DNA of 64,000 bases from Deinococcus yavapaiensis KR-236 (GCF_003217515.1 NZ_QJSX01000011.1:62001-126000); one strand, 5' to 3'; shown: positions 50,406 through 61,073, counted from the stretch's first letter. A program made the numbers and translations. Notes: generated by a model from the sequence alone, not told the origin.

Positions 50406-51767
50406 TCAGAGGGACCGCAGAGCGTCTCGCACGATGTCCAAGCCGACGGCCGCCTCGTCCTTCGTGAGAATCAGCGGCGGGCTGAGGCGCCAAGCGCTTT
50501 CGCCGCAATCGAGGTTCAGCAAACCCCGCTCGAACATCGCTTGGGAGGCGGCGTCGCGCAACTTCGGATTCGGGCCGCCCGCCGCGTCCACGAATTCCAC
50601 GCCGATGAACAAGCCCTTGCCGCGCACGTCTCCGATGAACGGAAACTCGGCGCGCAACTTCCAGAACTCGTCCATCAGGAAGTCGCCGACCACGCGGGCG
50701 TTCTCCATGAGGTTCTCGCCGCAGCCGGGATGCTTCACGGTTCCGTCGAGCAGGTCGAGGGTCGCCATGGCCGCCGCCGCCGCAACCGGATTGCCGCCGA
50801 ACGTCGAGCCGTGCGTGCCGGGCGTCCACGTCATGACGCTTTCCTTGGCGAGCATGGCCGAGATCGGCATGCCCGACGCGAGGCCCTTGGCCATCGTGAT
50901 GATGTCGGGCTGCACGTCGAAGTGCTGGTAGCTCAAGAACTTCCCGCTGCGGCCCATCCCGGCTTGCACCTCGTCGAAGATCAAGAGGATGCCGTGGCGA
51001 TCGGCGAGCGCGCGCAACTTCGGCAGGAAGTCGGCGGGCGGCACGATGTATCCGCCTTCGCCTTGCAACGGCTCGATGATGATGGCGGCGACCTCGTCGG
51101 CCGGAATCACGGTCTTGAACAAGGTGTCTTCGAGGTACGACAGCACCGCGTCGCCCACCGTTTCAGGCGTGGCGCCGAGGGCGGGACGAAACGGGTTCGG
51201 GTAGGGAATGTGCGACACGTTCGGCATCAAGGGTCCGAAGCCTCGACGGTACTTCGTCTTGGAGCCCGTGAGCGTCAGCGCGCCGTACGTGCGGCCGTGA
51301 AAGGAGCCCAGCGTCGAGATGATGTGCGAGCGGCCCGTGTGGTGCCGCGCGAGCTTCACGGCCGCCTCGACCGCCTCGGCGCCCGAGTTGCCGAAGAATA
51401 CCCGCCACTTCTCGCCGGGGCGCTCGACGTGACGAACGAGCCGCTCGGCGAGATCGGTCGTGACCGCCTGCGGAAAGTCCGTGAGGCACACGTGCATGAA
51501 CTTGCCCGCCTGCTCGGCGATGGCCTTCGTGACGTGCGGATGGTTGTATCCGGTCGTGCTCACGGCGATGCCCGCCATGAAGTCGAGCATGGTGTTGCCG
51601 TCCACGTCGGTCAGCCACGCGCCTTCGCCATGATCGGGCACGAACGCGAACGGACGCATGTACGACGTCGACAAGTGCGTCTTGTCACGCGCGAGGATCT
51701 CGGCGGCCTTCGGGCCGGGCAGGGGCGTTTTCAGGACGGGACGGCGAACGGGGGTGGCGATGGTCAT
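50406..51767 (-). CDS. Class III PLP-dependent aminotransferase linked to lysine 2,3-aminomutase
   Basis: A 453-residue fold-type I enzyme. PLP-site segments: FFGNSGAEAVEAAVKLARHHTG, SFHGRTYGALTLTGS, the Asp in LLIFDEVQAGMGRSG and the Schiff-base Lys in ITMAKGLASGMP. It resembles 4-aminobutyrate/acetylornithine aminotransferases. AAGGAG precedes ATG 51767. It lies 78 bases downstream of kamA on the same strand, so its amino donor may be beta-lysine or a product of it; that is inference from context only. Confidence 0.88.
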   Translation of the reverse strand: MTIATPVRRPVLKTPLPGPKAAEILARDKTHLSTSYMRPFAFVPDHGEGAWLTDVDGNTMLDFMAGIAVSTTGYNHPHVTKAIAEQAGKFMHVCLTDFPQAVTTDLAERLVRHVERPGEKWRVFFGNSGAEAVEAAVKLARHHTGRSHIISTLGSFHGRTYGALTLTGSKTKYRRGFGPLMPNVSHIPYPNPFRPALGATPETVGDAVLSYLEDTLFKTVIPADEVAAIIIEPLQGEGGYIVPPADFLPKLRALADRHGILLIFDEVQAGMGRSGKFLSYQHFDVQPDIITMAKGLASGMPISAMLAKESVMTWTPGTHGSTFGGNPVAAAAAMATLDLLDGTVKHPGCGENLMENARVVGDFLMDEFWKLRAEFPFIGDVRGKGLFIGVEFVDAAGGPNPKLRDAASQAMFERGLLNLDCGESAWRLSPPLILTKDEAAVGLDIVRDALRSL

Positions 51768-51845
51768 GGAAGCTCCTTGAGGTGGCGTCCGGCGGGACGT
51801 CGTTCGGGCGGATTCGTCACCCGCCCGGGCGGAAGGTCGGATTCG

Positions 51846-53261
<1,416 letters not shown>

Positions 53262-53469
53262 GAGCTGTCTCCTTTCGGCAAACGAAAACCGTGGGCAAGA
53301 AGGTACGTCGACGTGGCGGTTCCACGCCGCGGTTCGAACGGTCGTTTGATTTCAGTGTAGGAGACGGCCCCTGTCCGAGGGAATGAGGAAGTGAAGGCAA
53401 AGTGAGGACGATGACCCCGCCCATCTGACAAGCGTGAGCCCGCGACTTTACGTTTGATAAGATGGGGTG

Positions 53470-53916
53470 ATGAAGCTCGATTCCACGGACATTCGCATCC
53501 TCAACGAGGTGCAGCAGGACGCTCGCCTTTCCATGCGCGAACTTGGCCGCCGCGTCGGGTTGTCGGCGCCCGCCGTCACGGAACGCGTGCGGCGCCTCGA
53601 GGACGCGGGCGTGATTCTCGGGTACGGCGCGCGCGTCGCGCCCGAACCGCTCGGACGCAGCATCACGGCCTTCATCGGCGTTCAAGACTCCGGTCAGCGC
53701 GATCCTCAACTCGTCAAATGGGCCAAGACGCGCGACGGCGTGCTGGAATGCCATTCGGTCACGGGCGGCAACTCGTGTCTGCTCAAGGTCGCCTTGCCCG
53801 ACGTGCACGCCCTCGAAGCCTTGCTCGGCGAGCTCATCACGATGGGCTTCACGTGTTCGACGAGCATCATCTTGTCCACCCCGCTTCCAGGAAAGATGCT
53901 TCTGCCCGTGAAGTAG
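53470..53916 (+). CDS. Lrp/AsnC-family transcriptional regulator
   Basis: A 148-residue regulator: N-terminal HTH (LDSTDIRILNEVQQDARLSMRELGRRVGLSAPAVTERVRRLEDAGVI) and C-terminal RAM/ligand-binding domain (ITAFIGVQDSG, ECHSVTGGNSCLLKVALPDVHALEALL). TAAGAT six bases before ATG 53470 marks a leaderless transcript; a GTG at 53467 is also in frame. Divergent from kamA, so it probably senses lysine or a product and controls that operon; this is inferred from position. Confidence 0.9.
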   Translation: MKLDSTDIRILNEVQQDARLSMRELGRRVGLSAPAVTERVRRLEDAGVILGYGARVAPEPLGRSITAFIGVQDSGQRDPQLVKWAKTRDGVLECHSVTGGNSCLLKVALPDVHALEALLGELITMGFTCSTSIILSTPLPGKMLLPVK

Positions 53917-53963
53917 GCCGAAGGACGCAGGGCGGCGAGGGCGCCTGCGGGTAAGCTGCCGTC

Positions 53964-55076
53964 ATGACGTTTCTCGACACCGCCCGCGTCACCTTCGTCC
54001 TCTCGTCCCTGCCCGACGGCACGCCGAACGACGCCGAGTTCTGGTTGCGCACGAACATGCTGAATTGGCATCCGCGTCTCGAGGGCTGGCGATTCGAACG
54101 TCGAGGCGACCGCCTCGTGCTGGAGCAGGACGTGCCGATGGGGCAACTCTTGGCGTGCAAGGTGACGCGCGGACGCGGCGACACCGAGGAAGGCGACGCG
54201 TTCGGGCATCGCTCGCCGCCGCATCGCCTCGTCGTGACGGGCGACGCGACGCTGAGCATCGACGTCCACGGCTGGCAAGACGCGAAGAAGGACGGCAAGC
54301 CTTCCACGGTGTCCGGCCACGTCGACTCGTTCACGCTGTCCTCGCCGGAACTCGGCATGAGCCGGGACGTGCAAGTGTATTTACCGCCGTCGTACGCGTC
54401 GGGCACTCGGCGTTACCCGGTGCTGTACATGCACGACGGCCACAACTGCTTCGACGAGGCGACGTCGTTCATGGGCCAGGAGTGGCGCGTCGACGAAACG
54501 GCCGAAACGCTCGCGCGCGAAGGCATCGAGGCGATCGTCGTCGCGGTCGCGGTCGGCGCGGAACGCAGTCACGTCTACACGCCGTTCAAGTCGCGCGTGA
54601 ACGACTTCGCGCCGAGAGCGGACGAGTACGTGGCATTCCTGGCGGAAACGCTCAAAGAGCACATCGACGCGGTGTACCGCACGCTCGCGGGCCGAGCGTC
54701 GACGGGCGTCGCGGGCTCGTCGTTCGGAGGCCTCGTCAGCTTGTACGGAGGCTTGACGAGATCGGACGTGTACGGCTTCGTCGGGGCGTTCTCGCCGAGC
54801 TTGTGGGTCGGCGACTTCGAGCTCTTCGACTTCGTGGCGCGCTCGTCCGCTTCCGAGACGCGCGTGTACGTCGACACGGGCGACCACGAGGGGGCGGACG
54901 TGGACGACGCGGCGAACGTCGTGCGTGGAACGCGCGTTCTCGCTCACCTGCTGTCCGGGCGTACGAAGCAAACGCGGCTCGTGATCGGCGAGGGACACTG
55001 GCACGACGAGGCCGCGTGGGCGGCTCGCTTTCCGGACATGCTGCGCTGGTTCGTGGAGGCGTCGCGACAAGTGTAA
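53964..55076 (+). CDS. Putative esterase (alpha/beta hydrolase, EsterasE D/enterochelin-esterase type)
   Basis: A 370-residue protein. The N-terminal about 115 residues form a beta-rich, CBM-like domain (RVTFVLSSLPDGTPNDAEFWLRTNMLNWHP), and the C-terminal part is an esterase with nucleophile GSSFGGLVSL, oxyanion-region YMHDGHNCFD and a late catalytic His in GEGHWHDEAAW. No signal peptide, so cytosolic. Similar proteins hydrolyse ester or glycosyl-ester substrates; the true substrate is unknown. TAAGCT is six bases before the ATG. Confidence 0.82.
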   Translation: MTFLDTARVTFVLSSLPDGTPNDAEFWLRTNMLNWHPRLEGWRFERRGDRLVLEQDVPMGQLLACKVTRGRGDTEEGDAFGHRSPPHRLVVTGDATLSIDVHGWQDAKKDGKPSTVSGHVDSFTLSSPELGMSRDVQVYLPPSYASGTRRYPVLYMHDGHNCFDEATSFMGQEWRVDETAETLAREGIEAIVVAVAVGAERSHVYTPFKSRVNDFAPRADEYVAFLAETLKEHIDAVYRTLAGRASTGVAGSSFGGLVSLYGGLTRSDVYGFVGAFSPSLWVGDFELFDFVARSSASETRVYVDTGDHEGADVDDAANVVRGTRVLAHLLSGRTKQTRLVIGEGHWHDEAAWAARFPDMLRWFVEASRQV

Positions 55077-55100
55077 GGACGAACGTCGCGTTCGAAGCGA

Positions 55101-55134
55101 AGTGGCAAGCGGTACATCGAGCGCGCTTACCACT
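55101..55134 (+). terminator. Imperfect hairpin after the esterase gene
   Basis: AGTGGCAAGCG (55101-55111) pairs with CGCTTACCACT (55124-55134) at 10 of 11 positions over a 12-base loop. No T-run; possible terminator. Confidence 0.35.
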
Positions 55135-55146
55135 CGAAAACTTCCT

Positions 55147-55175
55147 GTCACACGTCCTCGAACACGTGTTAGCCT
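55147..55175 (+). promoter_or_regulatory. pruA-operon promoter with perfect palindrome AACACGTGTT
   Basis: The palindrome (55161-55170) lies between a GTCACA (55147-55152) and TAGCCT (55170-55175), 17 bases apart, a plausible -35/-10 pair. A regulator bound there would block RNA polymerase. An AAAGGAG ribosome-binding site precedes the ATG. Confidence 0.4.
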
Positions 55176-55211
55176 CCAGGAAACGCTTTGTTTTCTCGAA
55201 AGGAGCTTTTC

Positions 55212-56789
55212 ATGACGGCAACGCTGATGGCAGGTTTGCTGCCCTTCCAACACGAGGAGTTTTTTCCCTTCAAGGACGCCGAGGTCGCGGGTCGCCAACG
55301 CGAAGCCTTCGCGTACGTCCGCTCGACGTACGTCGGCAAGACCTTCCCGTTGCTCGTGAGCGGCCGAGCCGTCTCGGACCGTGACACCTTCGAGGTGCGC
55401 AATCCCGCCGACCGCGCCGAAGTCGTGTGGCACTTTCCGAAGGCGACCGAGCAAGACCTTCGAGACGCGATCGACGCGGCCACGGTCGCCTTCGAGTCTT
55501 GGCGCTTCTCCGATCCGATGCAGCGGGCGAGCATCATGCTCAAAGCCGCCGCCTTGCTGCGCGCTCGGCGCATGGAGTTCAACGCCGTCATGACCCTCGA
55601 GAACGGCAAGAACTGGGCCGAGGCCGACGGCGAGGTCGCCGAGTGCGTCGATCACCTCGAGATCTTCGCGCGCGAAACCCTCAAGTGGGCGCAAGGCAAG
55701 CCCGTCGAGCCGATGCAAGACGAGCACGTCACGATGGTGTACGAACCGCTCGGCGTCGTCGCCGTCATCTCCCCGTGGAACTTCCCGGCGGCCATTCCCC
55801 TCGGCATGGCGCTCGGCGCGATCGCGGCGGGCAACACCGTCGTGTGGAAGCCCGCGAGCGAGACGCCGCTTTCGAGCTACCTCATGATCGAACTGCTTCA
55901 CGAAGCGGGCCTTCCGCAAGGCGTGATCCAGTTCCTCACCGGCACCGACGACGTCCTCGGCGATCCGCTCGTGGACTCGCCGAAGATTCGCATGGTCGCC
56001 TTCACGGGCAGCCGTGAAATCGGCTGCCGCATCTACGAACGGGCGGCGAAGGTGCAGCCCGGCCAGAAGTGGCTCAAGCGCGTCATCGCCGAGATGGGCG
56101 GCAAGGACCCCACGGTCGTCGCGGCCGACGCCGACCTCGACGCGGCGGCGCAAGGCATCGTGGCTGCCTCTTTCGGGTACGCGGGCCAGAAGTGCTCGGC
56201 GTGCAGTCGGGCGATCGTCGAGGACAGCGTGTACGACGCGGTGTTGCAGAAGGTCGTCGACTTGGCGGGCAAGATCCAAGTCGGTCTGCCCGAGGAGAAC
56301 GCGCCGCTCGGCCCCGTCATCCACGAAGGAAGCTTGCAGCGCATCCTGGGATTCGTCGAGGAAGGCAAGCGCAGCGCGAAACTCGTCCTCGGCGGCGAAC
56401 GCGCGACCGTCGAAGGTCGTGACGGCGCGTACCTGCAACCCACGATCTTCGCCGACGTCGCGCCCGACTCCTCGCTGTTCCAAGAGGAGATCTTCGGCCC
56501 CGTCCTGACGTTCACGCGCGCCCGCGATTGGCGTCACGCGATCGAACTCGCCAACGACTCCGACTACGGCCTCACGGCGAGCTTCTACAGCAAGGATCCC
56601 GTCAAGATCGCCGAGGCGCGCCGTCTCATGCACGTCGGCAACCTCTACGTCAACCGCAAGTGCACGGGCGCCATGTCGGGCACGCACGCCTTCGGCGGCT
56701 ACAACATGAGCGGCACGAACGCGAAGGTCGGCGGTCCGGACTACTTGTTCTGGTTCGTGCAGACGAAGACGATCGCCCAGAAGTACTGA
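55212..56789 (+). CDS. 1-pyrroline-5-carboxylate / aldehyde dehydrogenase
   Basis: A 525-residue NAD-dependent aldehyde dehydrogenase. Oxyanion Asn and N-terminal features (VVAVISPWNFPAAIPLGM), NAD-binding FTGSREIGCRI, catalytic Glu in VIAEMGGKDP, catalytic Cys in YAGQKCSACSRAIV, and the C-terminal CTGAMSGTHAFGGYNMSGTNAKVGG strongly resemble RocA/PruA-type L-glutamate-gamma-semialdehyde dehydrogenases. Oxidation of this semialdehyde is the second step of proline or ornithine catabolism. The start at ATG 55212 is set by an AAAGGAG. It leads an operon with DinB and an aminotransferase. Confidence 0.9.
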   Translation: MTATLMAGLLPFQHEEFFPFKDAEVAGRQREAFAYVRSTYVGKTFPLLVSGRAVSDRDTFEVRNPADRAEVVWHFPKATEQDLRDAIDAATVAFESWRFSDPMQRASIMLKAAALLRARRMEFNAVMTLENGKNWAEADGEVAECVDHLEIFARETLKWAQGKPVEPMQDEHVTMVYEPLGVVAVISPWNFPAAIPLGMALGAIAAGNTVVWKPASETPLSSYLMIELLHEAGLPQGVIQFLTGTDDVLGDPLVDSPKIRMVAFTGSREIGCRIYERAAKVQPGQKWLKRVIAEMGGKDPTVVAADADLDAAAQGIVAASFGYAGQKCSACSRAIVEDSVYDAVLQKVVDLAGKIQVGLPEENAPLGPVIHEGSLQRILGFVEEGKRSAKLVLGGERATVEGRDGAYLQPTIFADVAPDSSLFQEEIFGPVLTFTRARDWRHAIELANDSDYGLTASFYSKDPVKIAEARRLMHVGNLYVNRKCTGAMSGTHAFGGYNMSGTNAKVGGPDYLFWFVQTKTIAQKY

Positions 56790-56790
56790 C

Positions 56791-57285
56791 ATGACGAACA
56801 CCTCGCAACCGCTCCTGACAGGCCCTTCGCCCGAAGCCCTCGAACGCCTGCTCGACGAAGGCAGCGAGTTCGTCGCGCCCAGCCGCTTTCTGGAAGGGTT
56901 GAGCGCGTACGACGCTTGTCGGCGCGTGCCGGGCGCGCCGCACACGATCGCCGAGATCGTGGCGCACCTGCGCTATTGGCAGGTGTACTTCCTGGCCGTC
57001 GCGCGTGACGAACGACCGACGCCGCCCGCGCACGCTTCGGAAGGCTGGCCCCAGGTGACGGAAGCCGAGTGGGACGCTTTGCGGGGCGCCTTCCTCGCGG
57101 GCTTGGCGCAGACCAAGCGCTTGGCCCGCGAAGGCGATCTCGCGCGGGTCGTGCGAGACCGCGAGACCCTCGGCTACAAGCTCGCGAGTCACGCCGGACA
57201 CAACGCCGTTCACGTCGGGCAAGTCATCCTCTTGCGCCGCATGCTCGGCGCGTGGCCGCCCCCGAGCGGAGGTGATACGTGGTGA
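56791..57285 (+). CDS. DinB-family metal-binding protein
   Basis: A 164-residue four-helix-bundle protein of the DinB/YfiT superfamily. Putative metal ligands are the His in IVAHLRYWQVYF and the pair in LASHAGHNAVHVGQVI. Family members include thiol-dependent S-transferases and DNA-damage-induced proteins. Here the gene starts one base after the dehydrogenase stop and overlaps the aminotransferase start by four bases, so it is a fixed part of the amino-acid operon. Confidence 0.83.
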   Translation: MTNTSQPLLTGPSPEALERLLDEGSEFVAPSRFLEGLSAYDACRRVPGAPHTIAEIVAHLRYWQVYFLAVARDERPTPPAHASEGWPQVTEAEWDALRGAFLAGLAQTKRLAREGDLARVVRDRETLGYKLASHAGHNAVHVGQVILLRRMLGAWPPPSGGDTW

Positions 57286-58589
57286 GCAGCGTTTTCTACC
57301 GCTCCGTCAAGCACTACCCGACCGCCGTTCGCGGCGAAGGCGTGTACCTCTTCGACGCCGCGGGCAGGAAGTACCTCGACGGAGCGTCCGGAGCGCTCGT
57401 CGCGAACATCGGGCATGGAAACGCGAGCGTCGCCGACGCGATGGCCGCGCAAGCGCGAACGCTGGCCTTCGTGCACGGCAGTCAGTTCACCTCGGAGGTA
57501 TTCGAGCGGTACGCCTCGCGGCTCGCGGACCTTCTCCCCTTTCCGGGCTACCGCTTCTGGGCGTGCTCGGGCGGCTCGGAAGCGATCGAAAGCGCCGTGA
57601 AGCTCGCTCGCCAGTACCACGCCGAGCGCGGCGACACGAAACGGTTCAAGATCGTCACGAGGCGCCCCAGCTACCACGGAGCGAGTCTCGGCGCGCTCGC
57701 CGCCTCGGGAATGGGCGCGCGGCGCGAGTTGTATCTGCCCTTGATGAACGACGACGCTTTCCCGAAGATGCCGAAGCCCGACGCCGCCCTGAACGGCGAC
57801 GAGGACGCGCGACGACTCGAAGCGGTGCTGCACGAAGCGGGCCCGGAAACGGTCGCGGCGTTCATCGCCGAGCCGATCGTCGGAGCGTCCGACGCGGCCC
57901 TCGTACCGAGCGCCGGCTACTACGAGGAAGTGCAGCGCATCTGCCGAGAGCACGGCGTCCTGTTCGTCGCCGACGAGGTGATGAGCGGCATGGGGCGCGC
58001 GGGCACGACCTTCGCGATTTCGCAGTGGAACGCGCGGCCGGACATCCTCGTGCTGGGCAAGGGCTTGGCGGCGGGATACGCGCCGCTCGCCGGACTGCTC
58101 GCCTCGCCCGACGTGTACGGCGCCGTCATGCAAGGCTCGGGCGCGTTCAAGCACGGCTTCACGTACGCGGGCCATCCCGTGAGCCTCGCGGCGGGCGAGG
58201 CGGTCCTCGACGTCATCGAGGAGCAGCGTCTCGTCGAGAACGCGCGCGAGCGAGGCGCGCAACTGCTGGCGGGCCTGCACGATCTTCGAGCGGAATTTCC
58301 CCAGCTTCTGCAAGCGAGGGGGCGCGGGCTCATGCTCGGCCTCGTCCTCGGGGATCCGGAATCGGGGCAAGCGTACGACACGCCCGGTCTCGCCGATCGG
58401 CTCGCGACGGCGGCGTTCACACGAGGGCTGGTGACGTACCCTGGCAGCGGTGCCGTGGACGGCAGACGCGGCGACCACGTCCTGCTCGGGCCGCCCCTCA
58501 CGATCACCGCACAAGAAGTCGACGAGATGCTGGGCTTGCTCCGCCTCGCCTGCCGCGACGCCTTGACGACGTCGGTCGTCGCGCGCTGA
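57282..58589 (+). CDS. Class III PLP-dependent aminotransferase
   Basis: A 435-residue fold-type I aminotransferase: CSGGSEAIESAVKLARQYH, RPSYHGASLGALAASG, FVADEVMSGMGRAGTTFAIS and the Schiff-base Lys in LVLGKGLAAGYAPLAG. GTG 57282 overlaps the DinB stop (GTGA); an in-frame GTG at 57279 is nearly as well placed behind GGAGG. The arrangement with a semialdehyde dehydrogenase suggests that the transaminase makes a semialdehyde which the first enzyme oxidises; substrate not known. Confidence 0.88.
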   Translation: MSSVFYRSVKHYPTAVRGEGVYLFDAAGRKYLDGASGALVANIGHGNASVADAMAAQARTLAFVHGSQFTSEVFERYASRLADLLPFPGYRFWACSGGSEAIESAVKLARQYHAERGDTKRFKIVTRRPSYHGASLGALAASGMGARRELYLPLMNDDAFPKMPKPDAALNGDEDARRLEAVLHEAGPETVAAFIAEPIVGASDAALVPSAGYYEEVQRICREHGVLFVADEVMSGMGRAGTTFAISQWNARPDILVLGKGLAAGYAPLAGLLASPDVYGAVMQGSGAFKHGFTYAGHPVSLAAGEAVLDVIEEQRLVENARERGAQLLAGLHDLRAEFPQLLQARGRGLMLGLVLGDPESGQAYDTPGLADRLATAAFTRGLVTYPGSGAVDGRRGDHVLLGPPLTITAQEVDEMLGLLRLACRDALTTSVVAR

Positions 58590-58599
58590 TTTCCAAACG

Positions 58600-58644
58600 G
58601 CGCGAGAGCGGCCAGGGGTTCACTCTCCCTGGCCGCTCTCGCGC
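58600..58644. terminator. Long GC-rich bidirectional terminator hairpin
   Basis: An 18-bp perfect stem (58600-58617 with 58627-58644) over a nine-base loop between convergent genes, 11 nt after the aminotransferase stop and 13 nt from the subtilase stop. It lacks a T-run on both strands. Confidence 0.75.
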
Positions 58645-58657
58645 GTCGCTCGCTCGT

Positions 58658-61018
58658 TCAGCCCGGAACGCTCTCCAGGCGAATGCTCGTGGCGCGTCTG
58701 AGACCCGCGATGGGCACGCCGCGTTCGTCGAGCACGTCGAGGACGATGTCGTACGTGAGGGTGCGCTCCTCGTTGTTGTACAAGTTCACGGTGGGCGCGC
58801 GACCGAAGGCCGTCGCGACGGTACGTCCGTCTCTGGAGATCGTCCAGCGCAAACGCTCGTCACGCGTCGCCGTGCCGTCGGCATTCGTGGCCCGTCCGAT
58901 GAGCTGGACGGGGAGGTACCAACCTCGGGCGTCTCGCAGGTCCACCATCACGGTGGTGCCGACGCTCGGCGCGAGGATCTGCGCGGAGTTCGGTGCGGCC
59001 GTCGCGGGAACGACGTTCACCATCACGGTGGCGCTTGCGGAAACGGCCGAGCAGCCTCGACCCACGAGACGAACCGTGCGCGAACCCGTCGTCGTGTACG
59101 TGCGCGTCATCGTGCCGCCCGAGGCGACCGCCGTACCGTTCTCGAGCCACGTCAGGGACGACGCGGGCAAGGGGGCGCTTCGGCCGAGACCGGGGCTGTC
59201 CGTTCCGAAGCCGTTGAACGTCACGGGTGAACCGACCGGGACGGACACGCTGGCCGCCGGGGAAGTGATCGTGACGCTGGGAAGTTCGCACACGTCGCCG
59301 AGCACGCTGGAGACGGCGAGGTTGGCGTTCACCCAGCGCGGAACGCGCGAATCGGGGCTGCCCGTGTGAGCGGTCGTCATGAGGATCCGCTCGACCTCGT
59401 TGGCGCTCAAGGAGGGATTGGCGGCCTTCACGAGAGCCGCGACGCCGGCCACGAAGGGACTGGAGAAGCTCGTTCCGCTCAAGCGCGAGACGCTCGAAGG
59501 GCCGCCCGCCGTGTTCGAGCCCAGCCAAAGGTCGAACGGCGCGAAGATGTCCACGGTTCCACCCGAATCGCCGGAGCGCACCTGCCCGAAGTTCGACCCG
59601 CCGCCTTCGCGCGCCTTGCGGTTCGTATTCCAGTCGAGTCCGCCCACGCAGATGACGCCGTCGTTTTCGCACGGCACGACGTACAGAGCCTCGTACGGCA
59701 GTTCGATGGAGCCCAGGCGCGCCATGGCGTCCACGTCGATGCCTCGGTTGCCCGCCGAGACGAACACCAGCATTCCGGCGCGCCGCAAGCTCGAGAAGAA
59801 CACGCCGAAGGCGTCACCGACCGGCGTGAGGAGCGGATCGAGTTCGAACGCGAAGCTCGCGTTGACGATGAAGGGCCGTTCGGACAACGCGGCAGGCAAC
59901 GCCAGGGTGAAGTACCGCATGAGTTGCGCCACGTCCGCCGAGGGGCTTTGCGCCATCAGGAGGTCCACGACGGGAGCGCCCGGACCCGCCGCGCCGAAGT
60001 TGTTGTCGAGCTGCCCGGCGAGGGCTTGCACGACGTGGGTTCCGTGGAATTCGCAGCCGGGTCCGGTGTTGCATCCCCACGTGTTGGGACGTCCCCAAGC
60101 GTCGGCGGGAAACAGGGTGCGGCTCGCGGGGTAGTCCGCGTTGAGGTTGAAGCCCGCGTCCATCACGAGGACCTTGACGCGGTTCGCGCCCGCCGCCGAG
60201 TCGTTCTCGCCGAGCACGCCGCGCAAACGCAGCTTGCGCCAAGCCTCCGTCACGCCGATGTCCATCGTCCCGCCCGAACGCAGGTACGGCCACGAGAACG
60301 CGTTCGGCGAGAACTCGCCGTCGACAGGACTCGCGAAGGGTCCGTCGGTCGCTCGGCGATCGGCGACGCTTTGAGACGTGACGAGCGGGTTGACACTCAC
60401 GTCCAGCCCGTTGGCTTTTTCCTGAAGGGCCAACGCCACGATGCGCAGCGTCGCTTCGTCGGACGCGACGAGGGACCCGGTGACGCTCGGAACGAACTTG
60501 CGCGCGAGTTCCGGAAGCAACTTGGCGTCCACGTTCGACGTGTCGACCCGCACGAGGTATTGCGCCGGCATGTCGAGCCCGGCCTTGCGAAAGTCGGTGC
60601 GGGTCAGGACGTCGCCGTTCCAGCGCTGCACGAACGCCTCGAGGGCCGCCTTGTCGTCGGTGCGGACGATGACTTCGTCCTTCACGAGGTCGGTGCTCGC
60701 GCCGCTCGCGCCGATCACGCGCCCGACGAGGCGGGACGGCCCTCCGTCGACGCCTTCAATCTTCGAGACAGCGGGCTGCACTTTCGAGTTGACGGCCAGC
60801 GTGGCGAGCGGAACGTCCGTGGCGATCACTTTGACCGTCGCAGGTTGAGAGAAAGCCGGCGCGTCCTTCTGGGCGTGCGCGGTCGCGGCGAGGCTCAGGG
60901 TGATCGTCAGGGCCGATGCGAGGATGCGGTGCATGGGGAACCTCCGGAATCCGCCGAAGCGGTCTTGACGAAGCGTGCGAGGGGCCGTCGGGGCGTGGTG
61001 TCGGGATCGGTCGTTCAT
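58658..61018 (-). CDS. Secreted subtilisin-like serine protease (S8 family)
   Basis: A 786-residue exoprotease. Catalytic triad: Asp in KVLVMDAGFN (near residue 282), His in EFHGTHVVQALAG (near 323) and Ser in LSGTSFSSPFVAG (near 513). About 130 residues between signal and catalytic domain are a likely propeptide; the C-terminal 200 residues contain two Ig-like domains. ATG 61018 has an AAGGAG and lies 20 bases after the -10; a second ATG at 60934 (MHRILASALT) has its own GGAGGT and starts directly at the signal peptide, so a 758-residue product is possible. Confidence 0.9.
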   Translation of the reverse strand: MNDRSRHHAPTAPRTLRQDRFGGFRRFPMHRILASALTITLSLAATAHAQKDAPAFSQPATVKVIATDVPLATLAVNSKVQPAVSKIEGVDGGPSRLVGRVIGASGASTDLVKDEVIVRTDDKAALEAFVQRWNGDVLTRTDFRKAGLDMPAQYLVRVDTSNVDAKLLPELARKFVPSVTGSLVASDEATLRIVALALQEKANGLDVSVNPLVTSQSVADRRATDGPFASPVDGEFSPNAFSWPYLRSGGTMDIGVTEAWRKLRLRGVLGENDSAAGANRVKVLVMDAGFNLNADYPASRTLFPADAWGRPNTWGCNTGPGCEFHGTHVVQALAGQLDNNFGAAGPGAPVVDLLMAQSPSADVAQLMRYFTLALPAALSERPFIVNASFAFELDPLLTPVGDAFGVFFSSLRRAGMLVFVSAGNRGIDVDAMARLGSIELPYEALYVVPCENDGVICVGGLDWNTNRKAREGGGSNFGQVRSGDSGGTVDIFAPFDLWLGSNTAGGPSSVSRLSGTSFSSPFVAGVAALVKAANPSLSANEVERILMTTAHTGSPDSRVPRWVNANLAVSSVLGDVCELPSVTITSPAASVSVPVGSPVTFNGFGTDSPGLGRSAPLPASSLTWLENGTAVASGGTMTRTYTTTGSRTVRLVGRGCSAVSASATVMVNVVPATAAPNSAQILAPSVGTTVMVDLRDARGWYLPVQLIGRATNADGTATRDERLRWTISRDGRTVATAFGRAPTVNLYNNEERTLTYDIVLDVLDERGVPIAGLRRATSIRLESVPG

Positions 61019-61038
61019 CTCGTTCTCCTTGTGGAGGC

Positions 61039-61073
61039 AAGGTACGCGGGGAGCCCTGAACGACCCATGAACG
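61039..61073 (-). promoter_or_regulatory. PHO-like direct-repeat box and -10 of the subtilase gene
   Basis: Read on the minus strand, CGTTCATGGGTCGTTCA (61073-61057), 12 bases, then TACCTT (61044-61039), 20 bases to ATG 61018. Sequence and geometry match the site upstream of the CARDB gene at 39569-39603. Confidence 0.65.
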
